Assembly: GCF_001646665.1 (NCBI RefSeq)
Contig: NZ_LWBU01000368.1
Span: forward strand, 1 to 51,615
Direction of reading: 5' to 3'
From: Streptomyces noursei
Lineage (GTDB): Bacteria; Actinomycetota; Actinomycetes; Streptomycetales; Streptomycetaceae
Length of the DNA stretch: 51,615 bases
Shown: one piece after another, positions 37,101 through 45,018 of the stretch
How the letters are laid out: each line of letters begins with the position of its first letter
Position numbering within the stretch: position 1 is the stretch's first letter
Position numbers and translations under genes: made by a program
Notes under the pieces: generated by a model
Seen by the model: only the letters and a program-made list of their open reading frames with translations
Database searches by the model: none
What the model was told of the DNA's origin: nothing

Positions 37101-38044
37101 CGAAGGCCCGTCAGGCGCTCTCCAAGGCCGCCCAGGCGGCCACGGCGGGCCCCTCGGGCTCCGGGCAGTCCCTGGAGCGCACGGGGCTGACGGACTGGAC
37201 GATCGGCACGCTGACGAAGGTCTTCGAGACCCGGCGGGCCGGCCAGCCCGTCAAGGCGTACCCGGCCCTCGTGGACGCCGGGGAGACCGTGTCCGTGCGC
37301 CTCTTCGACACGGAGGCCGAGCAGGCGCGGGCGATGTGGCGCGGCACCCGCAGGCTGATCATGCTGAACATCCCGGTGAACCCGGCGAAGTTCGCCTCGG
37401 ACCGGCTGACGAACCAGCAGAAGCTGGCCCTGTCCCGCAACCCGCACGGCTCGGTGCAGGCGCTGTTCGAGGACTGCGCGACCGCCGCCGCGGACCGGCT
37501 GATCGCCGACCACGGCGGTCCGGCCTGGGACGAGGAGTCGTTCCGCAAGCTGTACGACAAGGTCCGCGCCGACCTCGTCGAGCTGACGATCCGCACGGTG
37601 GACCAGGTGCAGCAGATCCTGGCCGCCTGGCAGGCCTGCGAGCGCCGCCTGAAGGCCACGAACAGCCTGGTCCTGGTGAACAACGTCCAGGACGTCCGGG
37701 AGCAGCTGGCGGCCCTCGTGCCGCCCGGCTTCGTGACGGCGACCGGTCTGCGGCGCCTGCCGGACCTGATGCGCTACCTGGTGGCGGTGGACCGGCGGCT
37801 CCAGCAGATGCCCACGTCCGTCCAGCGCGACACCACGCGGATGGAGAAGGTCCACGAGATGCAGGACGAGTACGCCTGGCTGCTGGAGCAGCTGCCCAAG
37901 GGCCGTCCCGTGCCCCAGGAGGTGCTGGACATCCGGTGGATGATCGAGGAGCTGCGGGTCAGCTACTTCGCCCACGCCCTGGGCACGGCGTACCCCGTCT
38001 CCGACAAGCGGATCGTCAAGGCGATCGACGCCGCGGCCCCCTGA
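34109..38044 (+). CDS. hrpA: DEAH-box ATP-dependent RNA helicase HrpA
   Basis: This 1311-residue protein is full length for HrpA. Motif I is GETGSGKTT (96-104), motif II DEAH (193-196) and motif III SAT (225-227). ATNVAETSLTV and QRKGRCGR follow in the second RecA domain, then the helicase-associated and OB regions and a long DUF3418 C-terminus. In E. coli, HrpA works in mRNA processing and in resolving stalled ribosomes. The ATG at 34109 is preceded only by a short CAGG. The gene is divergent from the Ala-rich gene and is followed by tRNA-Asp after 98 bases. Confidence 0.95.
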   Translation: MSTSFADLQTLLAEVSLRDAHRLGRRLEGARRIRKPEARQAVLDKIAAEAGKAAARTAERAARVPEVTYPEQLPVSQKKDDILEAIRDHQVVIVAGETGSGKTTQIPKICLELGRGVRGMIGHTQPRRIAARTVAERVADELKTPLGEAVGWKVRFTDQVGGDTFVKLMTDGILLAEIQTDRELRAYDTIIIDEAHERSLNIDFLLGYLAQLLPKRPDLKVVITSATIDPERFSRHFGDAPIVEVSGRTYPVEVRYRPLLEEDSEESDRDQITAICDAVDELQAEGPGDILVFLSGEREIRDTADALVKKKLRNTEVLPLYARLSHAEQHRVFQAHAGRRIVLATNVAETSLTVPGIKYVIDPGTARISRYSHRTKVQRLPIERISQASANQRKGRCGRTSDGICVRLYDEEDFLARPEFTDAEILRTNLASVILQMTAAGLGDIEKFPFIDPPDHRNIRDGVQLLQELGAIDPAQKDPKKRLTQAGRKLAQLPVDPRLARMVLEADKNGCVREVMVIAAALSIQDPRERPAEKQAQADQQHARFKDETSDFLAFLNLWRYVREQQKALSSSAFRRMCKSEYLNYLRIREWQDIYTQLRTVAKQMGIHLNEEDAPEDRVHVSLLAGLLSHIGMKDVKDGAKNEYLGARSAKFAVFPGSALFKKPPRFIMSAELVETSRLWARVNAKIEPEWIEPLAGHLLKRTYSEPHWEKDQAAVMAYEKVTLYGVPIVAQRKVNYGRIDPEVSRELFIRNALVEGDWRTHHKFFADNRKLLTEVEELEHRARRRDILVDDETLFDFYDRRVPEHVVSGAHFDSWWKHKHREEPDLLDFEREMLINEKAGAVTKADYPDSWRQGALKFRVTYQFEPGADADGVTVHVPLQVLNQVTDEGFDWQIPGLREEVVTELIRSLPKPVRRHYVPAPNYAKKFLERAVPLQEPLTVTLARELQRMVGVPVDAGDFDLSRVPDHLKITFRIVDERRRNLAEDKDLEALKLRLRPKARQALSKAAQAATAGPSGSGQSLERTGLTDWTIGTLTKVFETRRAGQPVKAYPALVDAGETVSVRLFDTEAEQARAMWRGTRRLIMLNIPVNPAKFASDRLTNQQKLALSRNPHGSVQALFEDCATAAADRLIADHGGPAWDEESFRKLYDKVRADLVELTIRTVDQVQQILAAWQACERRLKATNSLVLVNNVQDVREQLAALVPPGFVTATGLRRLPDLMRYLVAVDRRLQQMPTSVQRDTTRMEKVHEMQDEYAWLLEQLPKGRPVPQEVLDIRWMIEELRVSYFAHALGTAYPVSDKRIVKAIDAAAP

Positions 38045-38142
38045 CGGGACCGTGTCGGGCCCGTCGCCTTGCGTGAGGTCGACCGGACCCTCTGACCTGC
38101 TGTACAGTGTGTTTCGCAGCCGCACGGCGGCCGCGAAACCAA

Positions 38143-38216
38143 GGTCCTGTGGAGCAGTTGGTTAGCTCGCCACCCTGTCAAGGTGGAGGTCGCGGGTTCA
38201 AGTCCCGTCAGGATCG
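38143..38216 (+). tRNA. tRNA-Asp (GTC), copy 2
   Basis: This 74-nt cloverleaf has acceptor GGTCCTG/CAGGATC (one G-T pair), anticodon loop CTGTCAA and T-arm GCGGG-TTCAAGT-CCCGT. It is nearly the same as the copy at 29661 except for the D-loop and two stem bases. Confidence 0.95.
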
Positions 38217-38229
38217 CAGGAGAAGTACC

Positions 38230-38267
38230 AGAAGGGCCCGTATCCCCCCGGGGATGCGGGCCCTTCT
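38230..38267 (+). terminator. terminator of tRNA-Asp copy 2
   Basis: AGAAGGGCCCG (38230-38240) pairs with CGGGCCCTTCT (38257-38267). An inner ATCCCC/GGGGAT stem lies beyond one mismatch. It lies 13 bases past the tRNA. Confidence 0.8.
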
Positions 38268-38347
38268 GTCGTGCGTCTTGACGCGGTCATCTGCCACCGG
38301 TACCCAAGCAACAGGGAATCGGGGGCCCTTCACCGGAGGTGACGCGC

Positions 38348-38563
38348 ATGGCGGCGGCATCCACAGCCAGGCACGAGACTCGCGCACTGCTCCGCGCCCA
38401 TCTGGCGGCCGCGTCCGGCTACCGCCATCTGACCCGGCACTGCCCCGTCTGCCACCGCCTCCTGCGGCTGGCCATGGAGTACCCGGACACGGCCGAGGAG
38501 GGCCGGGAGGGGGCCGGCGACACGGCCCGGGAGGAGCCGGCGAGCCCCGAGGACGGCACGTGA
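38348..38563 (+). CDS. small conserved Streptomyces protein (DUF6274-like)
   Basis: This 71-residue protein has GGAGG eight bases before the ATG at 38348. The sequence RALLRAHLAAASGYRHLTRH is followed by CPVCHRLLRLAMEYPDTAEE, with a CxxC pair that could bind metal, and an acidic C-terminus. From memory it resembles the DUF6274 family, found next to bldC in Streptomyces. Function unknown. An in-frame start nine bases upstream is less well placed. Confidence 0.7.
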   Translation: MAAASTARHETRALLRAHLAAASGYRHLTRHCPVCHRLLRLAMEYPDTAEEGREGAGDTAREEPASPEDGT

Positions 38564-38703
38564 CGAGTGTGACGCGAGTCACGAAATGAGTTTTGAAAAC
38601 CCCTCAACTTACACCCTCCCTACAACCACCCGATTTAATATGTGCAATTGTACTCTCCAGGAAGGGCTCCGCCGGGCGGGCCGCCGGGCGGCCCCGGGGG
38701 CAC

Positions 38704-38741
38704 AAAAAAATCGCGCTGGACCCGGCGGAGTCCAGCGCGAT
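38704..38741 (-). terminator. intrinsic terminator of bldC with T-run
   Basis: Read leftward, a perfect 12-bp stem (arms 38741-38730 and 38721-38710) with an 8-base loop is followed by seven Ts. This is a textbook rho-independent terminator, unusual for Streptomyces, about 100 bases past the bldC stop. Confidence 0.9.
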
Positions 38742-38838
38742 CGATGACGAGGGCCCGTTGGGGCGGGCTCAGGTCGGTGGAACCAGGGGTGGGCGGACCG
38801 GGTTGGGGGACCCGGAAATGCCCGGTCGATCAGGGTGT

Positions 38839-39045
38839 TCAGGCCTCGCTGCGCTGCTGCGGAATGCCCGCGAGCAGTGCGCGGACCTCTGCCTCGCGGT
38901 ACCGGCGGTGTCCACCGAGCGTTCGGATGGACGTGAGCTTGCCCGCCTTTGCCCAGCGGGTCACCGTCTTCGGGTCCACGCGGAACATCGTGGCAACCTC
39001 AGCGGGGGTCAGCAGCGGCTCGGCATCAGGGGTGCGAGCGGTCAT
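38839..39045 (-). CDS. bldC: developmental regulator BldC
   Basis: This 68-residue MerR-like DNA-binding protein consists almost wholly of the winged helix-turn-helix: LLTPAEVATMFRVDPKTVTR, WAKAGKLTSIRTLGGHRRYR, then EAEVRALLAG. It matches what I recall of BldC, which holds back entry into sporulation by binding head-to-tail along AT-rich direct repeats. The length and sequence fit exactly. GAGGAGG lies six bases before the ATG. The gene is monocistronic, with its own leader and a strong terminator. Confidence 0.96.
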   Translation of the reverse strand: MTARTPDAEPLLTPAEVATMFRVDPKTVTRWAKAGKLTSIRTLGGHRRYREAEVRALLAGIPQQRSEA

Positions 39046-39061
39046 GAGCGGCCTCCTCGGG

Positions 39062-39083
39062 AGAACCGAACCTTCTCGGTTCT
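39062..39083 (-). promoter_or_regulatory. inverted repeat in the bldC leader
   Basis: AGAACCGA (39062-39069) and TCGGTTCT (39076-39083) pair perfectly over a 6-base loop, starting 16 bases upstream of the bldC ATG and just before its ribosome-binding site. It could be an RNA hairpin affecting translation or a protein operator. Confidence 0.5.
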
Positions 39084-39548
39084 TTCCTCTAAATTCTGCA
39101 CCTTGACCCGCGTTGCCCGAAATGGCGGACGCGAGCCGAGTCGGTTATAGGACGAACGGCTTGTCCTCGGCACTACAACTACACCATCTGTCCAGCCACG
39201 TTCGGCCAAACCGATGGAATTGCCCTCTCAGGTGTCCATCAGCGGCGGAAGCCAATGGACCATGCCATAGCGGACAGTCACGTCACAGTGACGATCAGTC
39301 ACAGAGCGATCAGGAGCCAACAGACCCCCCATAGCGTGCAATGCTGAGCCTTCCGCCCATACCTGGACGGAAGGAGCCCTCCCCGGACTCCTTGTCCTAT
39401 TTTGGCATGAGGTCGGGCGATGGGCGCAAGAGCCCAGTTAGTGCTATCCGTCACGCTTGACACAAAGGCCCGGATCGGGACCAACGGCCCCCGCCGCGCG
39501 CACGACAGCCCCGGAGCGAGATCATGCGGCACATCGGCCGTCAGATCC

Positions 39549-39596
39549 ATAGCCGGATCCACAGCCGGAGCCGCAGCCGGAGCCGCAGCCGGGATC
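39549..39596. repeat. four tandem 12-bp repeats
   Basis: Units of the form GCAGCCGGAGCC begin at 39549, 39561, 39573 and 39585; the outer two are diverged. They lie 60 bases past the 3' end of the leftward gene at 39658. Confidence 0.6.
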
Positions 39597-39657
39597 GGCG
39601 CCCCGCGGGCCGCCGGGGAGCACGGCCGCAGCATCCGCCCCCTACAAGATCATCATT

Positions 39658-40503
39658 TCAGTTGGCGTGCTGGAGGCCGCGCACCACGCGCCACCGCTCG
39701 GTGAGCCGCCGGTACGCCTCCCCGGCCGCCGAGCCGTCGCCCGCGCGCAGCGCCGCGAGGCCGGCCGCCACGTCCGCCGCGGACCGGTCGCCGGCGAGGA
39801 AGTCCTCCCGCAGGGCGTGCACGAGGCCCCCGTAGTCCAGCTCCACCAGCGACCGCGGGTGGAACTCCTCCAGCCACCGCCCCACGTCCACCAGACCCTC
39901 GGTCAGCGGCCCCTCGTCCAGCGACTCGCGCAGCGTCCTCAGCGCCCGCGCCACCCGCCGCCGCGCCTGCACCATCGGCGTCCGGTAGCGCAGGGCCGGC
40001 GCCTTGCCGGGGCCGCCGGACGCGACGTACTCCCGCTCCTCGTCCGCGAACAGGGCGAACCACCGCACCGGCACCTGCCACACCGACGTCCGGATCCAGG
40101 GCCGGGCGTCCGGGTTCCGCTCCCGCCACCGCTCGTGGTCCGCCTCCGCCTGCTCCCGCACCACCGGCGGCAGCGCCGCGTCCAGCACCACGGGCGGCAG
40201 CGTGCCCGGCAGCTCCTCCAGGGCCAGCCACCCACGCAGCCGCGTCCGCCACGGGCACACGCACACCACGCCGTCCACCTCCAGCACGAAGGCGTCGGCG
40301 CTCTCGTGCACCGGCACCGCGACCGGCGGCGTCGCCAGCAGGTCCGCCAGCGACCGGCGCAGCTCGTCCTGGGCGGTCGGCGAGGTGCCGCGGCGCGCGT
40401 AGCGGGCCCAGTGGCCCCGCTCCGGCTCCGGGAAGGCCGCCAGCGGCTCGTACACCCGCAGGTACGACGCGTACGGGACGAGGACCGAGGAGACGGCTGA
40501 CAT
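39658..40503 (-). CDS. conserved hypothetical protein
   Basis: This 281-residue cytoplasmic protein has GGAAGGA eight bases before the ATG at 40503. It is rich in Trp, Arg and Glu, for example YASYLRVYEPLAAFPEPERG, WRTRLRGWLALEELPGTLPP and VRWFALFADEEREYV. I recognise no catalytic motif, membrane segment or known domain. A gene in the same place between bldC and vdh is conserved in S. coelicolor (about SCO4090, from memory). It is divergent from vdh. Confidence 0.8.
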   Translation of the reverse strand: MSAVSSVLVPYASYLRVYEPLAAFPEPERGHWARYARRGTSPTAQDELRRSLADLLATPPVAVPVHESADAFVLEVDGVVCVCPWRTRLRGWLALEELPGTLPPVVLDAALPPVVREQAEADHERWRERNPDARPWIRTSVWQVPVRWFALFADEEREYVASGGPGKAPALRYRTPMVQARRRVARALRTLRESLDEGPLTEGLVDVGRWLEEFHPRSLVELDYGGLVHALREDFLAGDRSAADVAAGLAALRAGDGSAAGEAYRRLTERWRVVRGLQHAN

Positions 40504-40657
40504 GTCACGAATCCTTCCACGCCCGTACTCCGCGAGGGGGTGATCCGCCGCACTGGCTCTCATCTACGCGCAGGTAGGACTTACTCTCTTGCCGTCAAGG
40601 TCCTCCCCCACCCGCAGGAGGGCCTCATCCGCCGCTTCGTACTTGGGAGTCACCACC

Positions 40658-41740
40658 GTGACCGATGTGACCGACGGCGTCCTGCACACCCTGTTCCGAT
40701 CGGAGCAGGGGGGCCACGAACAAGTCGTGCTGTGCCAGGACCGTGCCTCCGGCCTGAAGGCCGTCATCGCCATCCACTCGACCGCCCTGGGCCCGGCCCT
40801 CGGCGGTACCCGCTTCTACCCGTACGCCTCCGAGGAAGACGCCGTCGCCGACGCGCTGAACCTGTCCCGGGGCATGTCGTACAAGAACGCCATGGCCGGT
40901 CTGGAGCACGGCGGCGGCAAGGCCGTGATCATCGGTGACCCGGAGCTGATCAAGACCGAGGAGCTGCTGCTGGCCTACGGCCGGTTCGTGGCCTCCCTCG
41001 GCGGCCGGTACGTCACGGCCTGCGACGTCGGCACCTACGTGGCCGACATGGACGTCGTCGCCCGGGAGAACCGCTGGACCACCGGCCGCTCCCCCGAGAA
41101 CGGCGGCGCCGGCGACTCGTCCGTCCTCACCGCGTACGGCGTCTTCCAGGGCATGCGCGCCTCCGCCCAGCACGCCTGGGGCGACCCCACGCTGCGCGGC
41201 CGCAAGGTCGGCGTGGCGGGTGTCGGCAAGGTCGGCCACTACCTGGTGGAGCACCTGCTCGAGGACGGTGCCGAGGTCGTCGTCACGGACGTGCGGGAGG
41301 AGTCGGTGCGCCGGATCACCGACAAGTTCCCCCAGGTCACCGTGGTCGCCGACACCGACGCCCTGATCCGCACCGAGGGCCTGGACGTCTACGCCCCGTG
41401 TGCGCTCGGCGGCGCGCTGAACGACGACACCGTGCCCGTACTGACGGCGAAGGTGGTGTGCGGCGCGGCCAACAACCAGCTGGCGCACCCGGGCGTCGAG
41501 AAGGACATCGAGGACCGCGGGATCCTCTACGCGCCCGACTACGTCGTCAACGCCGGCGGCGTGATCCAGGTGGCCGACGAGCTCCACGGGTTCGACTTCG
41601 ACCGGTGCAAGACCAAGGCCACGAAGATCTTCGACACCACGCTGGCAATATTCGCACGTGCGAAGGAAGACGGGATTCCGCCGGCTGCGGCGGCCGACCG
41701 GATCGCCGAGCAGCGCATGGCGGAGGCGCGCCGCGGGTAG
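40658..41740 (+). CDS. vdh: valine/leucine dehydrogenase
   Basis: This 360-residue NAD-dependent enzyme deaminates branched-chain amino acids to 2-oxo acids, which feed fatty acid and polyketide precursor supply. The substrate-binding segment is LGPALGGTRFYPY, the catalytic lysine region MSYKNAMAGLEHGGGKAVI, and the NAD-binding Rossmann motif GVAGVGKVGHYL. VVNAGGVIQVADELHG is the C-terminal signature. GTG 40658 has GGGAG eight bases upstream. The position next to bldC matches S. coelicolor vdh (SCO4089, from memory). Confidence 0.94.
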   Translation: MTDVTDGVLHTLFRSEQGGHEQVVLCQDRASGLKAVIAIHSTALGPALGGTRFYPYASEEDAVADALNLSRGMSYKNAMAGLEHGGGKAVIIGDPELIKTEELLLAYGRFVASLGGRYVTACDVGTYVADMDVVARENRWTTGRSPENGGAGDSSVLTAYGVFQGMRASAQHAWGDPTLRGRKVGVAGVGKVGHYLVEHLLEDGAEVVVTDVREESVRRITDKFPQVTVVADTDALIRTEGLDVYAPCALGGALNDDTVPVLTAKVVCGAANNQLAHPGVEKDIEDRGILYAPDYVVNAGGVIQVADELHGFDFDRCKTKATKIFDTTLAIFARAKEDGIPPAAAADRIAEQRMAEARRG

Positions 41741-42054
41741 CCCCCGGGCGAGCCGTGGTTGACAGCGTCGACCCGCCGGCCGCGAGGAGCGTGTCCCCCG
41801 CAGGGAGACATGGCTCACGCCGGTCGGCGGGTCGACTGCCAAGAAGAGGTTAAAATCGCAGCTGACCAGCGAGGACGGGGCTCCTCGTCGGTCCTGTTCC
41901 GGGGCGCGTCATGCGGGCGGCGTACCGTATGGCCGCGGAAGCAGGTACCGTTGAAGCCCTACGGGCCGGTCTCTCCGCGGAGAGTCCGTTCCGACTCATG
42001 AACGCGTGTCAAGACTCTGGGGCCGTCGAGCCCCGTCACCGAGGGGGTCGAGCC
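41741..42054. other. vdh/DUF3073 intergenic region
   Basis: These 314 bases hold a long-range inverted repeat: GTCGACCCGCC at 41767-41777 and GGCGGGTCGAC at 41826-41836, separated by 48 bases. A purine-rich stretch AAGAAGAGGTTAAAA follows. The inverted repeat may end vdh transcription. The remainder presumably carries the DUF3073 promoter. Confidence 0.4.
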
Positions 42055-42315
42055 ATGGGGCGCGGCCGGGCCAAGGCCAAGCAGACGAAGGTCGCCCGCC
42101 AGCTGAAGTACAACAGCGGCGGGACTGACCTGTCGCGTCTGGCCAGTGAGCTGGGCGCTTCTACTCCGCAACCGCTCTCGCAGCCGCCGAATGGCGAGCC
42201 GTTCGAGGACGAGGACGAGGAAGACGACCCGTACGCCCGCTACGCGGAGCTGTACAACGACGACGATGACGAGGACGAGGAGTCCGGTCCTTCGTCACAA
42301 CGTCGCGGTGCTTGA
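42055..42315 (+). CDS. DUF3073 family protein
   Basis: This 86-residue actinobacterial protein has a basic N-terminus, GRGRAKAKQTKVARQLKYNS, then GGTDLSRLASEL and a strongly acidic tail (DEDEEDDPYARYAELYNDDD). It is a small conserved protein of unknown function. The ATG at 42055 follows a GAGGGGG site and gives the family's standard N-terminus; an in-frame upstream extension to 41911 is not conserved-looking. It is convergent with purM. Confidence 0.93.
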   Translation: MGRGRAKAKQTKVARQLKYNSGGTDLSRLASELGASTPQPLSQPPNGEPFEDEDEEDDPYARYAELYNDDDDEDEESGPSSQRRGA

Positions 42316-42330
42316 CGCCTGATTTCACTC

Positions 42331-42363
42331 AACCCGGTCCGGGGCCCCGCCCCGGACCGGGTT
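42331..42363. terminator. bidirectional terminator between DUF3073 and purM
   Basis: A perfect 15-bp stem (arms 42331-42345 and 42349-42363) with a 3-base loop is symmetric enough to serve both convergent genes. It begins 16 bases after the DUF3073 stop and ends 10 bases before the purM stop. Confidence 0.8.
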
Positions 42364-42372
42364 CTGTGCTGC

Positions 42373-43446
42373 TCAGGCGGCGTAGTCGCCGGTCAGGGTG
42401 GCGCCGGTGGGGTGTTCGCCGCGTTCGGTGATCTCGCCGGCGACCCAGGCGTCGACGCCCCGGTCCGCGAGAGTGGTCAGGGCCACGTCGACCGACTCCG
42501 CAGGAACCACGGCCATCATCCCGACACCCATGTTCAGCGTCTTCTCCAGCTCCAGACGCTCCACCCGGCCGGCCGTGCCGACCAGGTCGAACACCGCGCC
42601 GGGCGTCCAGGTCGAACGGTCGACCGCGGCGTGCAGCCCGTCCGGGATCACCCGGGCCAGGTTGGCGGCCAGACCACCACCGGTGATGTGACTGAACGCG
42701 TGCACCTCGGCCGTCCGGGTCAGCGCCAGACAGTCCAGCGAGTAGATCCTCGTCGGCTCCAGCAGCTCCTCGCCCAGCGTCCGGCCGAACTCCTCCACCC
42801 GCTGCTCCAGGCGCATCCCGGCCCGGTCGAACAGCACGTGCCGCACGAGCGAGTACCCGTTGGAGTGAAGGCCCGAGGACGCCATCGCGATCACCACGTC
42901 GCCCGCGCGGATACGGTCGGCACCCAGCAGCCGGTCCGCCTCCACCACACCCGTACCGGCACCGGCGACGTCGAAGTCGTCCGGGCCCAGCAGACCGGGG
43001 TGCTCGGCCGTCTCGCCGCCGACCAGGGCGCAGCCGGCCAGCACGCAGCCCTCGGCGATGCCCTTGACGACGGCGGCGACCCGCTCGGGGTGGACCTTGC
43101 CCACGCAGATGTAGTCGGTCATGAACAGCGGCTCGGCGCCGCAGACGACGATGTCGTCCATCACCATCGCGACCAGGTCGTGGCCGATGGTGTCGTAGAC
43201 GCCCATCTGCCGGGCGATGTCGACCTTCGTGCCGACACCGTCGGTCGCGGAGGCCAGCAGCGGCCGCTCGTAGCGCTTGAGGGCGGAGGCGTCGAAGAGG
43301 CCGGCGAAGCCGCCCAGGCCACCGAGGACCTCGGGGCGCTGCGTCTTCTTCACCCACTCCTTCATCAGCTCGACGGCGCGGTCGCCCGCTTCGATGTCGA
43401 CGCCCGCGGCTGCGTAGCTGGCACCGGTGGTCTCAGTCTCAGACAT
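42373..43446 (-). CDS. purM: phosphoribosylformylglycinamidine cyclo-ligase
   Basis: This 357-residue AIR synthetase closes the imidazole ring, using ATP to turn FGAM into AIR, the fifth step of purine synthesis. Signatures are TDGVGTKVDIARQMG, the metal/ATP loop HDLVAMVMDDIVVCGAEPLF, SSGLHSNGYSLVR and FSHITGGGLAANLARVIP. It is full length. It lies 45 bases downstream of purF on the same strand, so the two form an operon. Confidence 0.96.
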   Translation of the reverse strand: MSETETTGASYAAAGVDIEAGDRAVELMKEWVKKTQRPEVLGGLGGFAGLFDASALKRYERPLLASATDGVGTKVDIARQMGVYDTIGHDLVAMVMDDIVVCGAEPLFMTDYICVGKVHPERVAAVVKGIAEGCVLAGCALVGGETAEHPGLLGPDDFDVAGAGTGVVEADRLLGADRIRAGDVVIAMASSGLHSNGYSLVRHVLFDRAGMRLEQRVEEFGRTLGEELLEPTRIYSLDCLALTRTAEVHAFSHITGGGLAANLARVIPDGLHAAVDRSTWTPGAVFDLVGTAGRVERLELEKTLNMGVGMMAVVPAESVDVALTTLADRGVDAWVAGEITERGEHPTGATLTGDYAA

Positions 43447-43491
43447 GACTGTGAGAACTTTCGTGTCGTACTGCAGGGATTGCGGGTGGTC

Positions 43492-45018
43492 CTACGGGCG
43501 ACGGAGGGCGTCGGCCGCGGCCGTGGCGGCCGGTCCGGCGGCCAGCTCGGTCTCCAGGAGCTGCTTGCCGAGCAGCTCGGGGTCCGGCAGCTCCATCGGG
43601 TACTCACCGTCGAAGCAGGCTCGGCAGAGCTTCTGCTTCTCGATGGTGGTGGCCTCGATCATGCCGTCGATGGAGATGTACGAGAGGGAGTCGGCGCCGA
43701 GCGACTTGCCGATCTCGTCGACCGTCATGCCGTTGGCGATCAGCTCGGCGCGGGTGGCGAAGTCGATGCCGAAGAAGCACGGCCACTTCACCGGCGGGGA
43801 GGAGATCCGGATGTGGACCTCGGCGGCCCCGGCCTCGCGGAGCATCCGGACGAGTGCGCGCTGGGTGTTGCCGCGGACGATCGAGTCGTCCACGACCACC
43901 AGGCGCTTGCCCTTGATGACTTCCTTCAGCGGGTTCAGCTTCAGGCGGATGCCCAGCTGGCGGATGGTCTGGGACGGCTGGATGAAGGTCCGGCCGACGT
44001 ACGCGTTCTTCACCAGGCCGGCGCCGAACGGGATCCCGCTGGCCTCCGCGTAACCGATCGCGGCGGGGGTGCCGGACTCCGGCGTCGCTATGACCAGGTC
44101 GGCGTCGACAGGGGCTTCCTTGGCCAGTTTCCGGCCCATCTCCACCCGGGAGAGGTACACGTTCCGGCCGGCGATGTCGGTGTCCGGGCGCGCCAGGTAG
44201 ACGTACTCGAAGACACAGCCCTTGGGCTTCGCTTCTGCGAATCGCGAGGTGCGGATGCCGTTCTCGTCGATCGCGATCATCTCGCCCGGCTCGACCTCGC
44301 GGACGTACGCGGCGCCGCAGATGTCGAGGGCGGCGGACTCGGAGGCGACGACCCAGCCGCGCTCCAGGCGGCCGAGGACCAGCGGGCGGATGCCCTGCGG
44401 GTCACGGGCGGCATAGAGGGTGTGCTCGTCCATGAAGACGAGGGAGAAGGCTCCCCGGACCTCGGGGAGGATCTTGGCGGCGGCTTCCTCGACGGTCAGC
44501 GGCTTGCCGTCGTCGTCGACCTGGCCCGCGAGGAGCGCGGTGACGAGGTCGGTGTCGTTGGTGGCCGCCACCTGAGTGGAGCGGCCGTCCTTCTTCGGGA
44601 GGTCGGCGACCATCTCGGCGAGCTGGGCGGTGTTCACCAGGTTGCCGTTGTGGCCGAGCGCGATGGAGCCGTGGGCGGTGGCCCGGAACGTCGGCTGCGC
44701 GTTCTCCCACACGGAGGCGCCGGTGGTCGAGTAGCGGGCGTGACCGACCGCGATGTGACCCTGGAGGGAACCGAGGGAAGTCTCGTCGAAGACCTGGGAC
44801 ACCAGGCCCATGTCCTTGAAGACGAGGATCTGGGAGCCGTTGCTGACCGCGATTCCCGCGGATTCCTGGCCCCGATGCTGGAGGGCGTAGAGCCCGAAGT
44901 ACGTGAGCTTTGCGACCTCTTCACCCGGAGCCCAGACACCGAAGACGCCACAAGCGTCCTGGGGGCCCTTTTCGCCGGGAAGCAGATCGTGATTGAGTCG
45001 ACCGTCACCACGTGGCAC
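43492..45018 (-). CDS. purF: amidophosphoribosyltransferase
   Basis: This 508-residue enzyme does the first committed step of purine synthesis, making phosphoribosylamine from PRPP and glutamine. The N-terminal propeptide of 22 residues is removed to expose Cys23 in CGVFGVW, the glutaminase nucleophile. The PRPP loop is VVVDDSIVRGNTQRALV. Cysteines in KGCVFEY, WPCFFGID and CRACFDGEYP fit the 4Fe-4S form known from Bacillus. GTG 45018 gives the usual N-terminus, though its ribosome-binding site is weak. Confidence 0.95.
   Translation of the reverse strand: MPRGDGRLNHDLLPGEKGPQDACGVFGVWAPGEEVAKLTYFGLYALQHRGQESAGIAVSNGSQILVFKDMGLVSQVFDETSLGSLQGHIAVGHARYSTTGASVWENAQPTFRATAHGSIALGHNGNLVNTAQLAEMVADLPKKDGRSTQVAATNDTDLVTALLAGQVDDDGKPLTVEEAAAKILPEVRGAFSLVFMDEHTLYAARDPQGIRPLVLGRLERGWVVASESAALDICGAAYVREVEPGEMIAIDENGIRTSRFAEAKPKGCVFEYVYLARPDTDIAGRNVYLSRVEMGRKLAKEAPVDADLVIATPESGTPAAIGYAEASGIPFGAGLVKNAYVGRTFIQPSQTIRQLGIRLKLNPLKEVIKGKRLVVVDDSIVRGNTQRALVRMLREAGAAEVHIRISSPPVKWPCFFGIDFATRAELIANGMTVDEIGKSLGADSLSYISIDGMIEATTIEKQKLCRACFDGEYPMELPDPELLGKQLLETELAAGPAATAAADALRRP

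Larger units (their letters stand above)
39046..39657. promoter_or_regulatory. bldC upstream region
   Basis: These 612 bases are AT-richer than the flanks between 39060 and 39420. They hold the leftward bldC promoter (a candidate -10 TATAAC on the minus strand at 39149-39144) and an inverted repeat at 39062-39083. A second, CGTCAC-A-GTGACG, lies at 39281-39293 and a third at 39349-39374, and four 12-bp repeats at 39549-39596. Open frames on both strands at 39299-39704 lack codon bias and are not called. Confidence 0.5.

Noticed and set aside
34103..38125. Open frame of 1340 codons on the minus strand
   Set aside because: It is the mirror of hrpA. In such GC-rich DNA the strand opposite a real gene often stays open. 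The translation is His/Arg/Val-rich low complexity with no domains.
39299..39704. Small frames on both strands upstream of bldC
   Set aside because: Codon bias is weak and mixed, no ribosome-binding site is present, and the Ala/Pro pattern comes from the 12-bp repeats.
41911..42054. N-terminal extension of the DUF3073 gene
   Set aside because: The conserved protein starts at 42055 behind a good ribosome-binding site; the extension shows no conservation pattern.
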